The position numbers were made by a program, and so were the translations under genes. Of a stretch of 64,000 nucleotides of DNA, positions 1-11,946 are shown piece by piece. How positions within the stretch are numbered: position 1 is the first letter of the stretch; each line of letters opens with the position of its first letter. Below the pieces are notes generated by a model that worked only from the letters and a program-made list of their open reading frames with translations, was not told the DNA's origin and made no database searches. The DNA is from Epiperipatus broadwayi (lineage: Eukaryota > Onychophora > Udeonychophora > Euonychophora > Peripatidae), in contig JAQFVV010000056.1 in NCBI GenBank assembly GCA_028023455.1, positions 2,294,001 through 2,358,000 of the forward strand, written 5' to 3'.

Positions 1-595
1 GCACCACCACACAGAGCTGAACTATGAATATTTGTTTTTGAAAAATAAATAATGTGTGGTTTAAATTTATTTATCCATGAACAATATAGCTTTAACTCTA
101 GCAATAGAATTTAATCCTCTGACATTAATTACTTTAATTTTAAGTAGCATATTTAAATTGATATATAGAGAAGATTTTGTATAATAATAATTACTTTTGC
201 GATACTTTACAATGTACTAGAGAATGTAGTACTCCGAATGTTTTATTCTATTTTATTTGTAAATGATTTGTCTCTAGGTATTGTATTGTCTTTCATTGCT
301 GATTTTTCTTTTAATTTTAATTTCTTTTTTAGTATTTGTTTCATCCTGTGTTTTGTAAGTTTGAATATTATTATTATTTATTTTTGTTGTAGGACTTTTT
401 TAATTTTTTTATTTTGACTGTGTTCATTTTCATTCATTGTGGAGTCAGAGAGTTCATTTGCTGTTAAGTTTATTGCATTCAAATCACTGATCTGTTTTTG
501 AATATTGAGAATTTTTATTTAAAAAGTTATTATTATTTTTCTGTATTAATTTTTGATCTATAGTTAATTTTGGATCAGATTTGGTTTTAATATGT
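1..595 (-). pseudogene. AT-rich stretch with Asn/Lys-rich decayed reading frames
   Basis: On the minus strand between about 505 and 390 there is an open stretch whose translation includes ISDLNAINLTANELSDSTM. It is followed by a second Lys-rich stretch after a stop. The composition (Asn, Lys, Ile, Glu) resembles the N/K-rich frame at 3,211-3,490. No domain is recognised. It may be a transposon relic or chance openness in AT-rich DNA, and function cannot be assigned. Confidence 0.2.
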
Positions 596-599
596 TAAA

Positions 600-800
600 T
601 GTGGAGTCTATTGTACCGGTCGAAATCCACCACCACCGCAAGTCAAATCTGATTCAAACTCAGGCGGTTCAAAACTGAATTCAAACCCAACCCAACAGCT
701 CAGATAGCAGAAATCGACGGCACAGTGCTATGCGCCAAGAACTAGCTCCACGGTTGGTGAGGACTAGAGACCCTTGCACTGACAAGAATATCTAATAATT
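600..800. repeat. GC-richer block, possible end of an unidentified repeat
   Basis: This block is clearly richer in G and C than its surroundings. It starts with attgtaccggtcgaaa. A block at 33,190-33,410 starts with the similar attgtaccagtcaaaa and also contains a related 'ctgaattc-aaccca' stretch. The shared start and composition suggest two old copies of one repeat, but the similarity is weak by eye and boundaries are not defined. Confidence 0.25.
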
Positions 801-3210
801 AATTACTTTGAATACTTTTTAAATCAAATCATATGTATGTTCGGGTTGCCAACACAGATAGCGGGTATGAACATTTAAATAATTATAAAAAGAATGATGA
901 ACTAAGAAACCAAGTATGTTAGAAATATTTAATAATAATAATAATTTGTTTTGTTCAATCAAATATAGATTGCATTAGTTACCTCTAGTCTTTAAAAGAA
1001 TTTATAAATATAATAAGAGTGGCGGTCCTTATCATATGCCAACAAGAATTACACAACATGGGATTCTATGTCTATGCCCCCAACGAGAAATATAAAGGCA
1101 GATAAAGGTATTCATTAAGAACGGAAATGATTGTTCTAATTTTATTACGGTGGAATGTGAGATTTATTTTCACATTCGGAAATCTATTCATGAAGAGCAA
1201 AACGTATTTTAAGGCATAACTTTAATCTTGATTTGAAAACGGATTTAAACTAAATATATTTGAGAATTGGTTCGACTTTAATTTAAATCACTTCATCACG
1301 AATTACGAGCGCGGAGCGGGTTTTACCGGAACAAAGATGCAATGGTACTGACGAATTACAAGGCAGCGAGTAAAATTGAAAGATGATCGCTAGTCGATGA
1401 TCGAAGTCCTATGGCGGCTTGCATTTGGCAAGTCTTACGCCCTTTGACTAATGAATAGGAAAGGAAGTACTTTCTTCCTCGAGAAATCTAAATAAGAGAA
1501 TATGATCACCGACCAGCCTAACGGAGCGGAAGATGGCCCTACGTCAGCAACGTTTGATGATGATGACTTGATAGTCATCGTTGAAAAATAAAACCCATGT
1601 AGAATGCTCTACGTGATGACTTGACCAATTAATTAAAGTCAAACGAGCTTTTATCGAACTATTTTAAAACATTTATAAACTATATTAGTTATGCCCTAAT
1701 ACCGTGCCCTTCCTGAATATTAATATAAAATAACAAAAGTGGAATTAAAATACATTTAACCCTTTATCGACCTTTTTGCAAAACATTTTAAATATATATA
1801 TATGGATAAATAAATCAATATTAGTGAAGCAAGAAATAACATTTTAACATTACGTGAGTATATAAACACTTGTAACTTAGGAGCTGGGGACATAGGTGAA
1901 AAACGGAGCAAATAAAGCTAATTATAAAAATAGTAAACGTATAATATTTTCTTTCGACTCGATGATTAATAGAACTTATAAATTTAGTTCTAATGGGCGA
2001 GAATAACTATTTAAAATTTATATTATATTATTTGCGTGAGGCAAATAGAACCAAGGAGCTCATCGAGTCGAAAAATTATTGGCATATAATTTTAAATACG
2101 ACATTAATAAAGCACACTAACATATATATATTAAACGAACCGCCAGGTAAGAAAAGAAAAAGTTTAAAGACTAGAGATTTAAAGAATTACGAGATAAATT
2201 TACAGTAGCATGAATAAAAGGTGTTACAAAGATTTACATTAAAGAATAAAAGAGCTCTTAAAAAGAAGGAGTATAAAATAAAGTTCGAACTGGCCAGAAA
2301 GTTTAACGTTCATATTACCATTCCGTGCTTGTCCTTAAGTTACTCCTCCAAGTTGTTGAAACGTAGGCATCATTGGTTAACTACTGGAGTAGTATTTTAG
2401 TAGCTTTCATTATTTTAGCAGATTGATCGATCCGGAAAACGGTTCAGCAGCTCCAGTGAAGATTCCTCGGGACTTTAGGAACCGTAGCCAGATCCCTGGT
2501 GTTCTAGCCCTCTATCATGATGAAATACAATTTTTATACACACAGAGTTCACTGCACTACTCTACAACAAAAAACTAGTCTTTTTCTTTACTTTTCAGGG
2601 CTATATATCTACTGTTCACTGATGCCTCCGGCTAGCGCTCATTTTATTATCAATCTCTCTTTTTTTTTTTTTTTAATTAGTTGTTTTCAGAAACATTCCT
2701 TCGATAAGCTTTCAAACTAATTTGTGAATTCCTTTCCTAATTAGAAAATGAATTCTTAAAGTCTGAAATGATTTTAATTAAAAATTGAATTCTTATCTTT
2801 TTTAATTAATAAAACTTTACTGTTGTTTTTGAGAATTTGAAAGCCTATGGAAAGAATGTAGCTTTTAATCACAAAACTTTACAAATTATTTTAAAGGTGA
2901 AAAAAAACAAGTATTCCCGATGCAATGAAACTTTCGAACAATTATATATATTTAATATTTACAAATATATATACGCACAATCCACGCAATTTAATGTATA
3001 TAAATTCATGAATATTTTATCATGAATTTATTTAGAGAATTGATCAAATTTAAACTAAACTAATTAATTTTACTACGTATTTGAAACAAGTTATTCATTA
3101 TGGAAATTAGCGTGGATTGAACGTATAAAGCCCCATTGCATCGGAAATTTAAGGTTAGTATTAGGGTAAATAACATGAAGCTAGGATCGAACTCAGATCC
3201 GACTGCTTCA
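801..3210. other. AT-rich region without recognisable gene
   Basis: Only short open frames without recognisable domains occur here, including a 71-codon frame at 1,993-2,208 (+) rich in Lys and Asn. A few GC-richer islands (about 1,300-1,600 and 2,320-2,520) interrupt the AT background and may be worn repeat fragments. No RNA gene, promoter or terminator could be supported. Confidence 0.4.
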
Positions 3211-3490
3211 CTATAGATATTGAGAGTTTTGATTTAAGATAGTATTTTTTTTTCCTTGTATTAAATCTTGATTCATAATTAGTGTTTGATCAGTTTTATT
3301 GTTCTCATGTTGAGTTATAAATTTTGGTTTATCTTTAAAGTCTTCTATTATTTTTTCTGTAATATTGTCATTTTTTTTCAATTTCTAATTTATCAGTTTC
3401 TTTATTGGTTTCAATAATATTATTGTGTGAATTTATTAGAGTATGTTGTATTACATGTATGATTTTTATTTTTAAATAATTAAATGTGTG
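3211..3490 (-). pseudogene. Asn/Lys/Glu-rich decayed coding frame next to a PLE terminus
   Basis: Read on the minus strand from about 3,490, a frame runs through HNNIIETNKETDKLEIEKK. It shifts by one base in a run of eight T near 3,370. It then continues through NDNITEKIIEDFKDKPKF to a stop at 3,211-3,213. About 90 codons open across one indel is unusual here, so this is probably real decayed coding sequence. It starts directly after the family-A PLE terminal repeat, so it could be the start of a tandem PLE copy or the element into which the PLE inserted. I see no similarity to the N-terminal region of the PLE at 27,440-27,955. Confidence 0.35.
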
Positions 3491-3541
3491 GTTTATATAT
3501 ATGTAATGATCAGATATTTTACGGTAATATCTCCACACTAA
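3483..3541 (-). repeat. Family-A PLE terminal repeat
   Basis: The sequence from gtgtggtttatatat through gtaatatctccacacta is shared with both ends of the PLE at 25,557-25,602 and 28,010-28,055. It marks the 3' boundary of the PLE relic whose coding lies to the right. Terminal direct repeats of this kind (pseudo-LTRs) are usual for Penelope-like elements. Confidence 0.7.
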
Positions 3542-4490
3542 AACTCCTATATATTTATTTATTTATTTCTATACTTAGCGCTTTCAAAGGAACGGTGCCT
3601 TCATTTTCAAAGCTATAGATAGATAGTTCTAATTCCGATGTTCATTTATTTATTTGATTCAACAGATGCAAAATTATTCAAATCAGGTCTGCCATTTCTT
3701 CGAGACTGCGTAAAACGTGTCTCTTTTATTCGAGTTTGCATCTAAATTAATGAAATAGGCCTCTTTAATTTTTCTTCTCATCTCGTACAGCTCACTGCAC
3801 ATCACTTGTGGATTGTCCAGTATACATGAGTGGCCCATAGTGGCTTTATGCTGCGCAAAGATGGAAAAGTGGGAAGGATCTGTGAGCGCTTTATTGTATG
3901 CATATTTATGTTGTAGCAACCTTGTATGGACAGAAGCTTTGGTCTCCCCATAATATGAGGTGTGACAATTGTTTTCTGGGCAAACATACGGTCTGCTGGG
4001 TATATATTGGAGGTAGTTTATCTTTGGTATTAGTGATACATCTATTGAAATTTAAGAGATCTGTAACATATGCATTAGTCTTTGCAAAAAATTGTTTGTA
4101 AATTTGTATGTTTTTGATGTACGACTAGCAGGGTCTTTGAAATGACTAATTATCTTGTCTAGTGATCTTTTGTTATATTTGGCTTTTATTAAATCCTCCC
4201 TAAAACTTTGAATATTCCTTTCAGCCTCAAAGCTACACAATCTGGCATTTCTCTTCAAAAATATTTTTAGGCCTTCCAGTTTGTACATGTTGGGTGTATT
4301 TGACTGATGAATATGGCCTCATATTAATAGGTTTAATCAGCATTTTATACTGGAAGCGTTGAGCCTCAATCCCCACCTGTAAATCTAAATATTTAACACA
4401 GCCACCAATTTCCTTTTGTGCTATATTTATTGTAAATCCTGAAGCAGTTTTCAACTCTGTGATTATATCTTCCATGGTTGCAAAAACAGT
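3542..4490 (-). mobile_element. Penelope-like element relic, family A copy 1 (RT end plus GIY-YIG endonuclease)
   Basis: This is the 3' part of a PLE, the eukaryotic retroelement class with a telomerase-like reverse transcriptase and a GIY-YIG endonuclease. Minus-strand frames give the end of the RT/linker (EDIITELKTASGFTINIAQK, then GGCVKYLDLQV, about 4,480-4,250). The GIY-YIG domain is broken into several frames (about 4,000-3,683, with LLQHKYAYNKALTDPSHFS preserved as HKYAYNKALTDPSHFSIF). It closely parallels the better copy at 25,557-28,055. Several frameshifts and a 5' truncation near 4,490 make it non-functional. The 3' untranslated part (3,542-3,640) holds the hammerhead-like motif listed separately. 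Confidence 0.85.
3570..3619 (-). ncRNA. Hammerhead-like motif of family-A PLE (copy 1), degenerate
   Basis: On the minus strand CTATA and TATAG can close an outer stem. Inside lie AAGG, a loop and CCTT, then TTGAAAGCGCTAA. The GAAA, a possible two-pair stem III (AG with CU) and a CUA-type cleavage triplet fit a type I hammerhead, but the CUGANGA box is not present in canonical form. PLEs are known to carry hammerhead motifs in their terminal repeats. This copy is at best a decayed or divergent example. Confidence 0.35.
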
Positions 4491-4640
4491 TTTTTCTGGG
4501 GTTTTTTCCATTAGATATTTAAAGTTTGTAATTTTTCTATAATTAATCTTAAGAGTTTGTAGATTTTTTTCATCAAAATTTGTGTAACAATTTTTAATAA
4601 TTCCATTAAGCAAGACAGGACAGTCCATCCATGTCCACAT
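4490..4640 (-). pseudogene. Frame of unknown origin fused to the truncated PLE
   Basis: The minus-strand frame that continues into the PLE RT tail begins upstream with about 50 codons (NFDEKNLQTLKINYRKITNF and neighbours) that do not match the corresponding part of the PLE at 26,640. The join to PLE sequence falls at the residues VFATMEDII. It is either the edge of another element or a diverged PLE segment. No family is recognised. Confidence 0.35.
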
Positions 4641-4799
4641 AACAATAATTTTGTTTCAAAACCCTAAATTTTATTCATACCCCAATAACAAGGTTGAGTG
4701 AACGAGTTTACCAAAACAACAATGAGACAATTTGAATGAAATTACATTAATTTTAGGCGTCATGATGTGCAGTGACTATAAAATGTCGACCCAGATCAC

Positions 4800-5160
4800 A
4801 GTGCATGTATTCAATAGGAATTGGAATTAAATTTTCTTATTAACATAAAAAAAGAACAGTATGGTAATATATATGACAAAGTTTACAGGCAATCAAGGTC
4901 AACTAAAAGTGGATCGAAACAACTGGTTATTAAAACAAGCATTTTTCTTAGTGTCCTAGTACAAACTAATGATTTTCCCAGACCAACACTTAATCCAATA
5001 GGAATGATTTTATATTGATTTAAGGGATCAGGGTCATCTTGTGTATATCAAATAGGGGTTGGGATTAACTTTTGTGGATATTTCAATAAAGATAATATTA
5101 GTTGTTACAAAGTTTAAAAGCAATCCTGGTCAACTAAAAGAAGATACATGTCCGTAAGAA
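4800..5160. repeat. Imperfect tandem duplication of about 235 bp period
   Basis: The pair caataggaattgga...gacaaagtttacaggcaatc...ggtcaactaaaag (about 4,812-4,912) recurs as caaataggggttggga...tacaaagtttaaaagcaatc...ggtcaactaaaag (about 5,047-5,142). No coding is supported. It lies just beyond the 3' end of the LINE. Confidence 0.45.
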
Positions 5161-5244
5161 TAATTGAAATTAAATTGGTAAGGCCACAGTTCCAATAGTT
5201 CTAAATTAGTTATTCAGTTTATTTTGACACTGTCTCCTTCTTTA

Positions 5245-5700
5245 TTAATTGTCGTTGGTAGCGAGGAACTGGAAGATGAGATATTTTTTCCAAATTAATT
5301 TGTCCCATGTTTGTTCAGCAAGCCAGGATTGACAGATTTTCTTGTCATAGTCTCTGGCTTCACTAAGTGAGTTATAAAAGAGCTTTTCAATAGAGTAGTT
5401 TATTTCTTTTTCAAAATTGAGTTTGTTTCTGACCAACCAAATGGCAAAGTTAATGTGCATTGCCAGTCTGATCGTTCCAAAAGTCCTTTGTTAATTGCCT
5501 ATGCAATGTCCTTGTCTGTGATTTTTTGTAGAGCCTGGAACCATAGTTTATTTCATGTTTCACAGTTCTCTAGAATGTGGAAACCGTTTCTTCAGCTTTG
5601 TTGCACATTGGACATATGGAGTCAATCCTATACCCTCGCTTGTGACAGAGGAACGCCATGGTGGGATGGGCTCGAGCGATAATCTTAATTAAAAATTCCA
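5245..5700 (-). pseudogene. LINE ORF2 C-terminal zinc finger and tail
   Basis: Minus-strand codons at about 5,660-5,590 read FLCHKRGYRIDSICPMCNKA followed by EETV. After a one-base shift the frame reads HILENCET (5,579-5,556). Together this is the CX2C...HX4C finger found downstream of RT in several LINE clades. The tail at 5,460-5,245 (WLVRNKLNFEKEINYS onward) is the typical hydrophobic/basic end of ORF2. The single shift between CPMC and HILENC is the only lesion inside the finger. Confidence 0.75.
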
Positions 5701-5999
5701 CCAGCACCCAGCTTCTACCTTTTTGTCAATCTTGTGAACCATAAGATTCCAATGGGAAGACCGGTTTCAACTTTTAAATCACTGGCTTGTGTTAGCCCAT
5801 AATTTTCCCAATAATGCAACTTTTCATTGAAAAGGGAACTGGAGGTCACTATTTTGATCACCATAGTCATCTGCTCTTGAAGCCATAATTTTCCCTTTCT
5901 TGGTGAGGCCGATCAGTTGGGTTAACCTCTGGAAATGGAATTGGGTTACCATGAAGCAATTTCACTAGGACATTGTGAGCCCGTTGTTTTGGAAAAAAG

Positions 6000-7350
6000 A
6001 AATTGAATGTAAGCCAAGTCCATTTTGTGACTTGGGCTTCTGAAGGAGGTTGAGGCTGATGACAGGTGCTTCCCCCCAGCACAATCTCCTACATTGAGTT
6101 TCCACCTTTTGGATAAAGTTGAAAGAGATCAATAAAGAAATTAACTGTGTTTTCATATAATAAATATGATGTAGCTAGAATTGTTTTGGTTGGGGAGAAG
6201 TTGGCTAGAATGTAAGTTATTTTTGGCAGGACAATTGCATTTAGAAGTGCGACTTTCCCCAAGAGAGAAAGGTGGGCTCTAGATAATGAGGTTACTGTTT
6301 TTTCAACCTTTGAGAGCACGGTGTTCTCAAGCTCTTTTCATAATTGAGGGGGGGAAGCAAAGTGGACCCTGAGAAACTCGTAAGAGAGGGTCCTAAATCT
6401 CCTCTGCATTTGTTTCCCAGTTTTGATTGACCACATGTCTGATTTCTCCTCATTAAACTCTCAGACCAAATTTGCAAGTTATCTAAGAATTCTTCTAATT
6501 TACAAACCTCATCCTGGGATGAGAAACACATGTCATCCTTATAGGATATGTGGTGAATGCTCTCTCTAATTAAAGGAACGACAATACTGGGGGGTTGCCT
6601 CGATGCTCATCAGCAACGAGTTAATATAAACCACAAAGAGGGTTGCACTTAGTGTTGAGCCCTGTGGAATGGAAACACAGCTGAAATTCAGGAGTCACTC
6701 AACCATCCAAAGAGAGAAACACTTCTCAATTTTGCAAAAGGTTCTCAATCATTTGGAGGTATGTCTGAGGCACTTGGAGTTTCTCCATTGTACCAAGTAG
6801 CACTTTGATCCTCCAAGCAGTCGAAAGCTCTGGCAAAATCAAATTGGACTGTGACTGGCCATGCCATCTTCTCCCTGCATACATGATCAACTATGAGGTG
6901 AAACTGACTGATGGCTCCTGCAGTCAAACTTCTGTTGTTCGTGAACTGACAAGTGGACAGCTGAGCGATGATATTCTCCTGTATGCCCTCTTTAATAAGG
7001 CTCTTAACTGTCTATCAGCAATTGGACCATGGAGATAGGTCATATGTACCCCAGCTCTCATGTGTCCTCAGGCTTTTTGAGCAGAGGAACCATGACAATG
7101 GTGTATATCCCACTGATTTCTCCCCTGCCATCAGCCAGGACATCCACCATATTCCTACAACTGGGACTGTGAAGGATATCAGGTGTATTAAGACAAATTT
7201 CAGAATCCTATGTAGGCCTGGATGGGCCCCTTCAGGAAAAGCCCTCAATCGAGCAAGAAGTCAGGCCTCCGTGATCCTGTATGGGGCGGAACTACTTGTG
7301 GCAAATGTTCTGCAGACTCTATTCAATCCATTGGGCCTGAACTTCTTGAT
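6000..7350 (-). pseudogene. LINE ORF2 reverse transcriptase domain (broken)
   Basis: Minus-strand frames contain palm motif A as VQFDFARAFDCLED near 6,860-6,810. The catalytic box is ISYKDDMCFSSQDEVCKLEE (the codons for YKDD lie at 6,532-6,543, where most LINEs have YADD or FADD). The thumb-region signature LSLLGKVALLNAIVLPKITY lies near 6,270-6,210. The enzyme would copy element RNA at the nicked target. Frameshifts separate all the blocks and it is inactive. Confidence 0.8.
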
Positions 7351-7794
7351 GTAATTCTCTCAAATCCCTAGCAGCATGGTCATCCTGATGAATTTTTTGC
7401 CATCTATCTCAATTGAATCAGGTACTCTGGATTTTCTGCCTGAGCCAAGGGCCCATTTAAGGTAGCCCCTGGTCCGGCATTGCTGATGTAAATATTGGTG
7501 AGCTTTCCTAATTGATAGGTACTCTGCAACTTACTTTTAAATGGTCTGGTATTTTGTTTTGAGTTCCATAATTTGAGGTATTATTTGGGCTTCATTTGGC
7601 ATGAATTCCAATTGATTTGCAATGTGGTCCAGTTCATTAATCAGGTGAACTCGGCCACTGGTTCTTTGAGTACAATGATTAATAAGGTCATTCAAACATT
7701 TTTCAGGTCGTAACTGTTGGTGAGGGCCAGGAGCCTGAACCTATTAACGGAAATGTATGCTTCAGATATTAACTTAATGGTTATATTGATTTAG

Positions 7795-8490
7795 TCAATA
7801 TCCTAGTGGTGCAAGAAAGGTGAGGTATGGTTGTCTGCCTTCAACTGAATTATTTGTTATCACTAGGGTGTGATGGTCTAAAAAGGCAACCGGCCGAAGA
7901 TGGTCCTCCATTATTGGGATAATTGCAGGTGACATAAACACAAGGTCAATAAGGGACTGGGAAGTTCTGTTATAAAAGGCCCACATTAAAAAAGGTCCCA
8001 CTGGTGAGGGGTTGATTATAACAGTTCACGTATTTCAATTGGAATAGTTCATAACTATGATTAAAATTACCAATAGTTGGGAATGGATTTGTTCTTAAGG
8101 CAGAATTTATTGAGTGAATCACATCGAAAACTATTTGGGGTTGTCTAGAAAGGTATATGTTCACAAGATTGAATGTCCAGCTTTTGTGTTGAACTATTGT
8201 GATAAGGCAGTTAGAATTAATTGATAAAATTTTGAAGTAAGTGATTAGTGATTTTTTGTTTAAGGTGATTGCTACCCCACCTGAGGCTGTGAAGGAATAG
8301 TGAAAATAGCCATTGAATTGCCCAAGATTATTGATTGTAAGGCTTGTTTGTTGTGTAATTTGGTCTCACAAAAGTACAGAACATCTGGTTTGTGGAGTCT
8401 GAACCAGTGTAAAAGGGCATAGGCCCTATCAGTCAAGTTCAGGCCTCCCATAAGCACAGAACATCCAGTTTGTGGAGTCTGAACCAATGT
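7795..8490 (-). pseudogene. LINE ORF2 apurinic/apyrimidinic-type endonuclease domain (broken)
   Basis: Minus-strand frames carry hallmarks of the LINE endonuclease that nicks target DNA: LHWFRLHKPDVLYFCETKL (the catalytic-Glu region ETKL) near 8,410-8,350, IGNFNHSYELF near 8,070-8,040 (a decayed GDFN motif), and SLIDLVFMSP followed by LDHHTLVI near 7,960-7,850 (the S-D-H end of the fold). The three blocks are in the correct order but in different frames, so several indels are present. Confidence 0.8.
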
Positions 8491-8559
8491 AGAAGGGTAT
8501 AGGCCCTATCAGTTGTGTTCAGGCCCCTAATGTTCAATGATATGATGAGAACCATTATC

Positions 8560-11180
8560 GCCCTTGTATTTCTGCACATTGAAGTCAGATATTATTCCAT
8601 AGGGTATTTAGGATCATGAAACACCAACTTGGACTTCAGGTTGGACCTGCCCTCTGAGTCTCTCAGGGTCGATGAGGACCCTAATTTTTTGATAATAATT
8701 TGGTCTAAGGAATCCATTTGTTGGGTTCATCTTCAGTGACGTATCTTTTAGGTTAATGGGTACAGGGTTTTTAAAATAGTCTACCTGAATCGGGGAATTG
8801 ATCCTGATTTTTCCCCCTTGGGAGGAGTCCCCCTCTGCCTGTAAGGTCATTTAAGGACTACTTTGTCATGAGATGTTGAGGTGGTGGGTGAGGGAATTGG
8901 TCTTTTTTGGCTTCTTTCCCCTACCATGGCGAGGGGATAGTGAAGTCAGGACAACCATGGAAGGCCTGGGTTTTTTGCCCTGTTATCTCCTCAGTAATCC
9001 CGACTTTTGGTTTCTCCAGAATAGCTAAGCCCGGATGGAGTCTTGCCATTTCAATCTGCACCTCTGCTTGTTTGGAAATATTGTAAGAGGGGGCTTGCAT
9101 GACTGTAGTTAGGTTCTTGTGAGTTCTTCATTTCTGTTATGTTATTAGGCCTGCAATTCTGTGCTAGTTTTGATTGAGTTCTATCTTCCACCAATGTGGA
9201 GGGTCTGCATGAGTTACACCTGTGGAAATTTTTCCAAGTACTTCCGCACTGCATGCATTTCCTAGCCGGACACTTTCATGAGGTGTACCTGTTGATAGCA
9301 GTGAAAACACAGGGGAAAACCCACGAAGGGTAATCATTAGTGGCGACTCACCATACTCCATTGCGGAAATTGCCAGGGGTGATACTCCTTTGCCAAGGAG
9401 GATCCTAAACAGCAATATTTGTGAAAATCTGCATCTCAGTGTTTAGTTAAAAGCCGGTTGCCAAATGAAACTAATTTGCGATATGGAGCCAGAATTTGTT
9501 GCAAGTCCGCCGTACCAAAATTTAAACTGCAGTTTCTATCTGTTCCATTAATACTTATAGATCTATTCAGCTGGACAGTCATGAGATATTGGCCAGAGAG
9601 TGTTTTATATGTTGTCTTGAAGGCCTCTGGCAAATGTGCTGGTAAATTGGACCTCAATATACCTGTCATTATGATGAAATAGGACTTTAAATATTGATGA
9701 TCACAGTTCATTCGCCGTAAAGAGGTCAAAGATGGCTTGAACCCGGAATTTATAAAATGAAATATTGTTATCAATGATTGCTAGAATAAGAGTACAATCA
9801 TGCTTGTATGGCTGAAATGATCTCATCAGGAGGGCTGGAATCGATTGGCTAAACCTGACGCTGATAACTGAGTGGTGGGATGAAGGTTGTCTTCAGTAGT
9901 CACTGGCTCTCCAATCAAAACATCACCTGAATTTTTTTCTTCAGTTTTCATGTAATCATTGTCAATAATCTGCATGGTCTTGGAATATGTTTTCTGCTGT
10001 AGGAGATTATTTGTTATATGAACTGATTTTCTCAACCCCAGAGGATCTATTCCCTGCAGCTACCTTTTGGGCATAAGAGATTGACTTGTTATTCTTGTGT
10101 TGAGATCTGTTGTTGTTTTTGTTATGCTGTGTTGTTCTCTGGCCTTTTCAGATTAAATTATTTTCTAATGCTGGAAAGTCAGGATTAAAGTTGTTATTGT
10201 TGACAATACTATAGTCCAGGTGGTGATTGTCATTTGGATTTTTCCCCGGATTCCATTTTTCGGGGTGTTATTTTGTCATCGGGAGTGGAGAGGCCAAAGG
10301 TGGGTGGTTTTGATTTTGTAAGAAATATAGGTTTGACAGTGGAGGCATTATTTGGATTTTGGTTGGATTATGTTTTGTTATGAGGCTTGTTTTTGTTGTG
10401 TTTTAAACCTTTTTTTGTATTCATCTTTGCATTTAACTGGTCTTGGGTATTTAACAGCCCTGAGATTTGATCGAGGAAACTTATTTGACTTAGAATCTTT
10501 GCCAAACTTGGAAATTTCTGTTGACTTCTACTGACCTCTCTGAGTGTCCAAATTATGATTAGCACTTTTTCCCGACATCATATCCTTGTTTTTAGCTTCA
10601 TTATTTTTTTTGTTATGTTTTTGCTGTGATTTTTTATTAAAATTATTTTTTAAGGGCATCACTGTTCCTGAGGTTTTTAGTCCATGATTCCCTTCAGAAA
10701 CCTCGGAAAAATCTGGTTTTTGCACTAGGTTATAGTCAATACTAAATTCTATATTATCTGTTTTTAAAATTGAGATCGACCACTTTTTCAATGACTTTTT
10801 CGTTCTGCAAAGTTTTGCTGCAACCCGCAACTTTCGGTTTGACAGTCTTTTGCAGTAACTTGCTAACGTCAATGTTTTTTAGCATAGAACTCCCCCCCTC
10901 CATTTTATAATCTATTTTCTTCACTGTTATGTTTAGTTTGCTATTCTTTGTCATTTGTGTTCTTAGGTGACTCCATAAGGAATTCAAGTTGGTTATTTTT
11001 GAGGCTATCATTAACGTTCTTGTTTTTAACTTTAGAATCATGGTTTTTACCGGTTTTCTGTGCATTATATAATTATAGCAGAAAGTGTGCAAAAATACTG
11101 ACAATAGAAAAAATAGTAGTAAGTATTCAGTGATCTCACATAAAAAGGGGGTAGTAGCTTCTTGCTTATAACCCATAGTT
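8560..11180 (-). pseudogene. LINE ORF1 (nucleic-acid-binding protein) relic
   Basis: Successive minus-strand frames at 11,176-10,754, 10,872-10,528, 9,774-9,436, 9,415-9,164 and 9,254-9,051 appear to be pieces of one protein upstream of the endonuclease. The N-terminal part is Lys/Asn-rich. Near 9,257-9,205 the frame reads CMQCGSTWKNFHRCNSC, a Cys/His cluster like the zinc knuckles of ORF1/gag-like proteins that bind element RNA. Assignment rests on position, composition and this cluster. The middle parts have no recognised domain. Confidence 0.5.
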
Positions 11181-11199
11181 ATAAAAAAATAAATTACGT

Positions 11200-11940
11200 A
11201 TTTGAGATTTCTGAGAGCTTATGCCGCAACAGGAGAAATGCGAAGATAGCTTCCAAAACATTAACTAAAAAAAGAATATTGACACTTATTACTTTCAATC
11301 AGTTGACCTCCCTCTGAGTGAGACAGGTTAGAAACTCATGATCTACCTATTGAGGAGGTTAAAATGATCGTACATGCTCCTAATAAATGAATGGGAAGCT
11401 TGAAGGAATAAAACTAAAGGCTATTTATATTTTGTAATAGTCTGTTACAAATAATTATAACTTCACAACATAAGTAGGACTAATAACAAAATGGGTCATG
11501 AGCCAGAAGCTAATTAAAAGTCTGTAATATCCAGACTGCTCTTTATAACAAAAAAGAATGTGAGATTACAATTAAGACAATACTATCTTACTTTCTAAGA
11601 CTTAAATGGAACATTTAATAAAGGTTTGAAACTAGCACTCGTTACGATAAGAATATCAAGCACACAGACCGAATTACACAAAATTTAATCAAAAAACTTG
11701 AAACACGTATATTTAAAAAGAAAAAAAACAATTTAAGACAATAAAATTATTCAAATTGTAGAACATAAGGTACCTTAAAAAAGTTAAATGCTAGTGCACT
11801 AGGCTTGTTGAGTGTGGTCTTTGTGAGAGTCGGTCAGTGGTTTCTTTATAGTTGTGGCATTATAGGCAGTTAGTGGAGGCACTGAGCACGAGCCTGTCCT
11901 GGGGAGAAGCTTAGCACACCATGGTAGGAAGAAATTTGCA
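11200..11940. other. AT-rich spacer without recognisable feature
   Basis: No coding, RNA or structured repeat is recognised between the LINE 5' side and the dispersed repeat at 11,947. Base runs and short open frames only. Confidence 0.4.
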
Positions 11941-11946
11941 ATAGAT

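Larger units (their letters stand above)
5230..11190 (-). mobile_element. Decayed non-LTR LINE retrotransposon with APE endonuclease and C-terminal zinc finger
   Basis: The minus strand carries, in order, an ORF1-like region (11,180-8,560), an apurinic-type endonuclease (8,490-7,795), a reverse transcriptase (about 7,300-6,000) and a C-terminal zinc finger and tail (5,700-5,245). This is the standard order of a two-ORF APE-type LINE. Many frameshifts and stops split it, so no ORF is intact. It is GC-richer than the flanking DNA. The thumb sequence LSLLGKVALLNAIVLPKITY and the CX2C...HX4C tail resemble L1/Tx1-type or related clades, but the clade is not settled. The 5' and 3' ends are estimates; no target duplication was identified. 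Confidence 0.85.
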
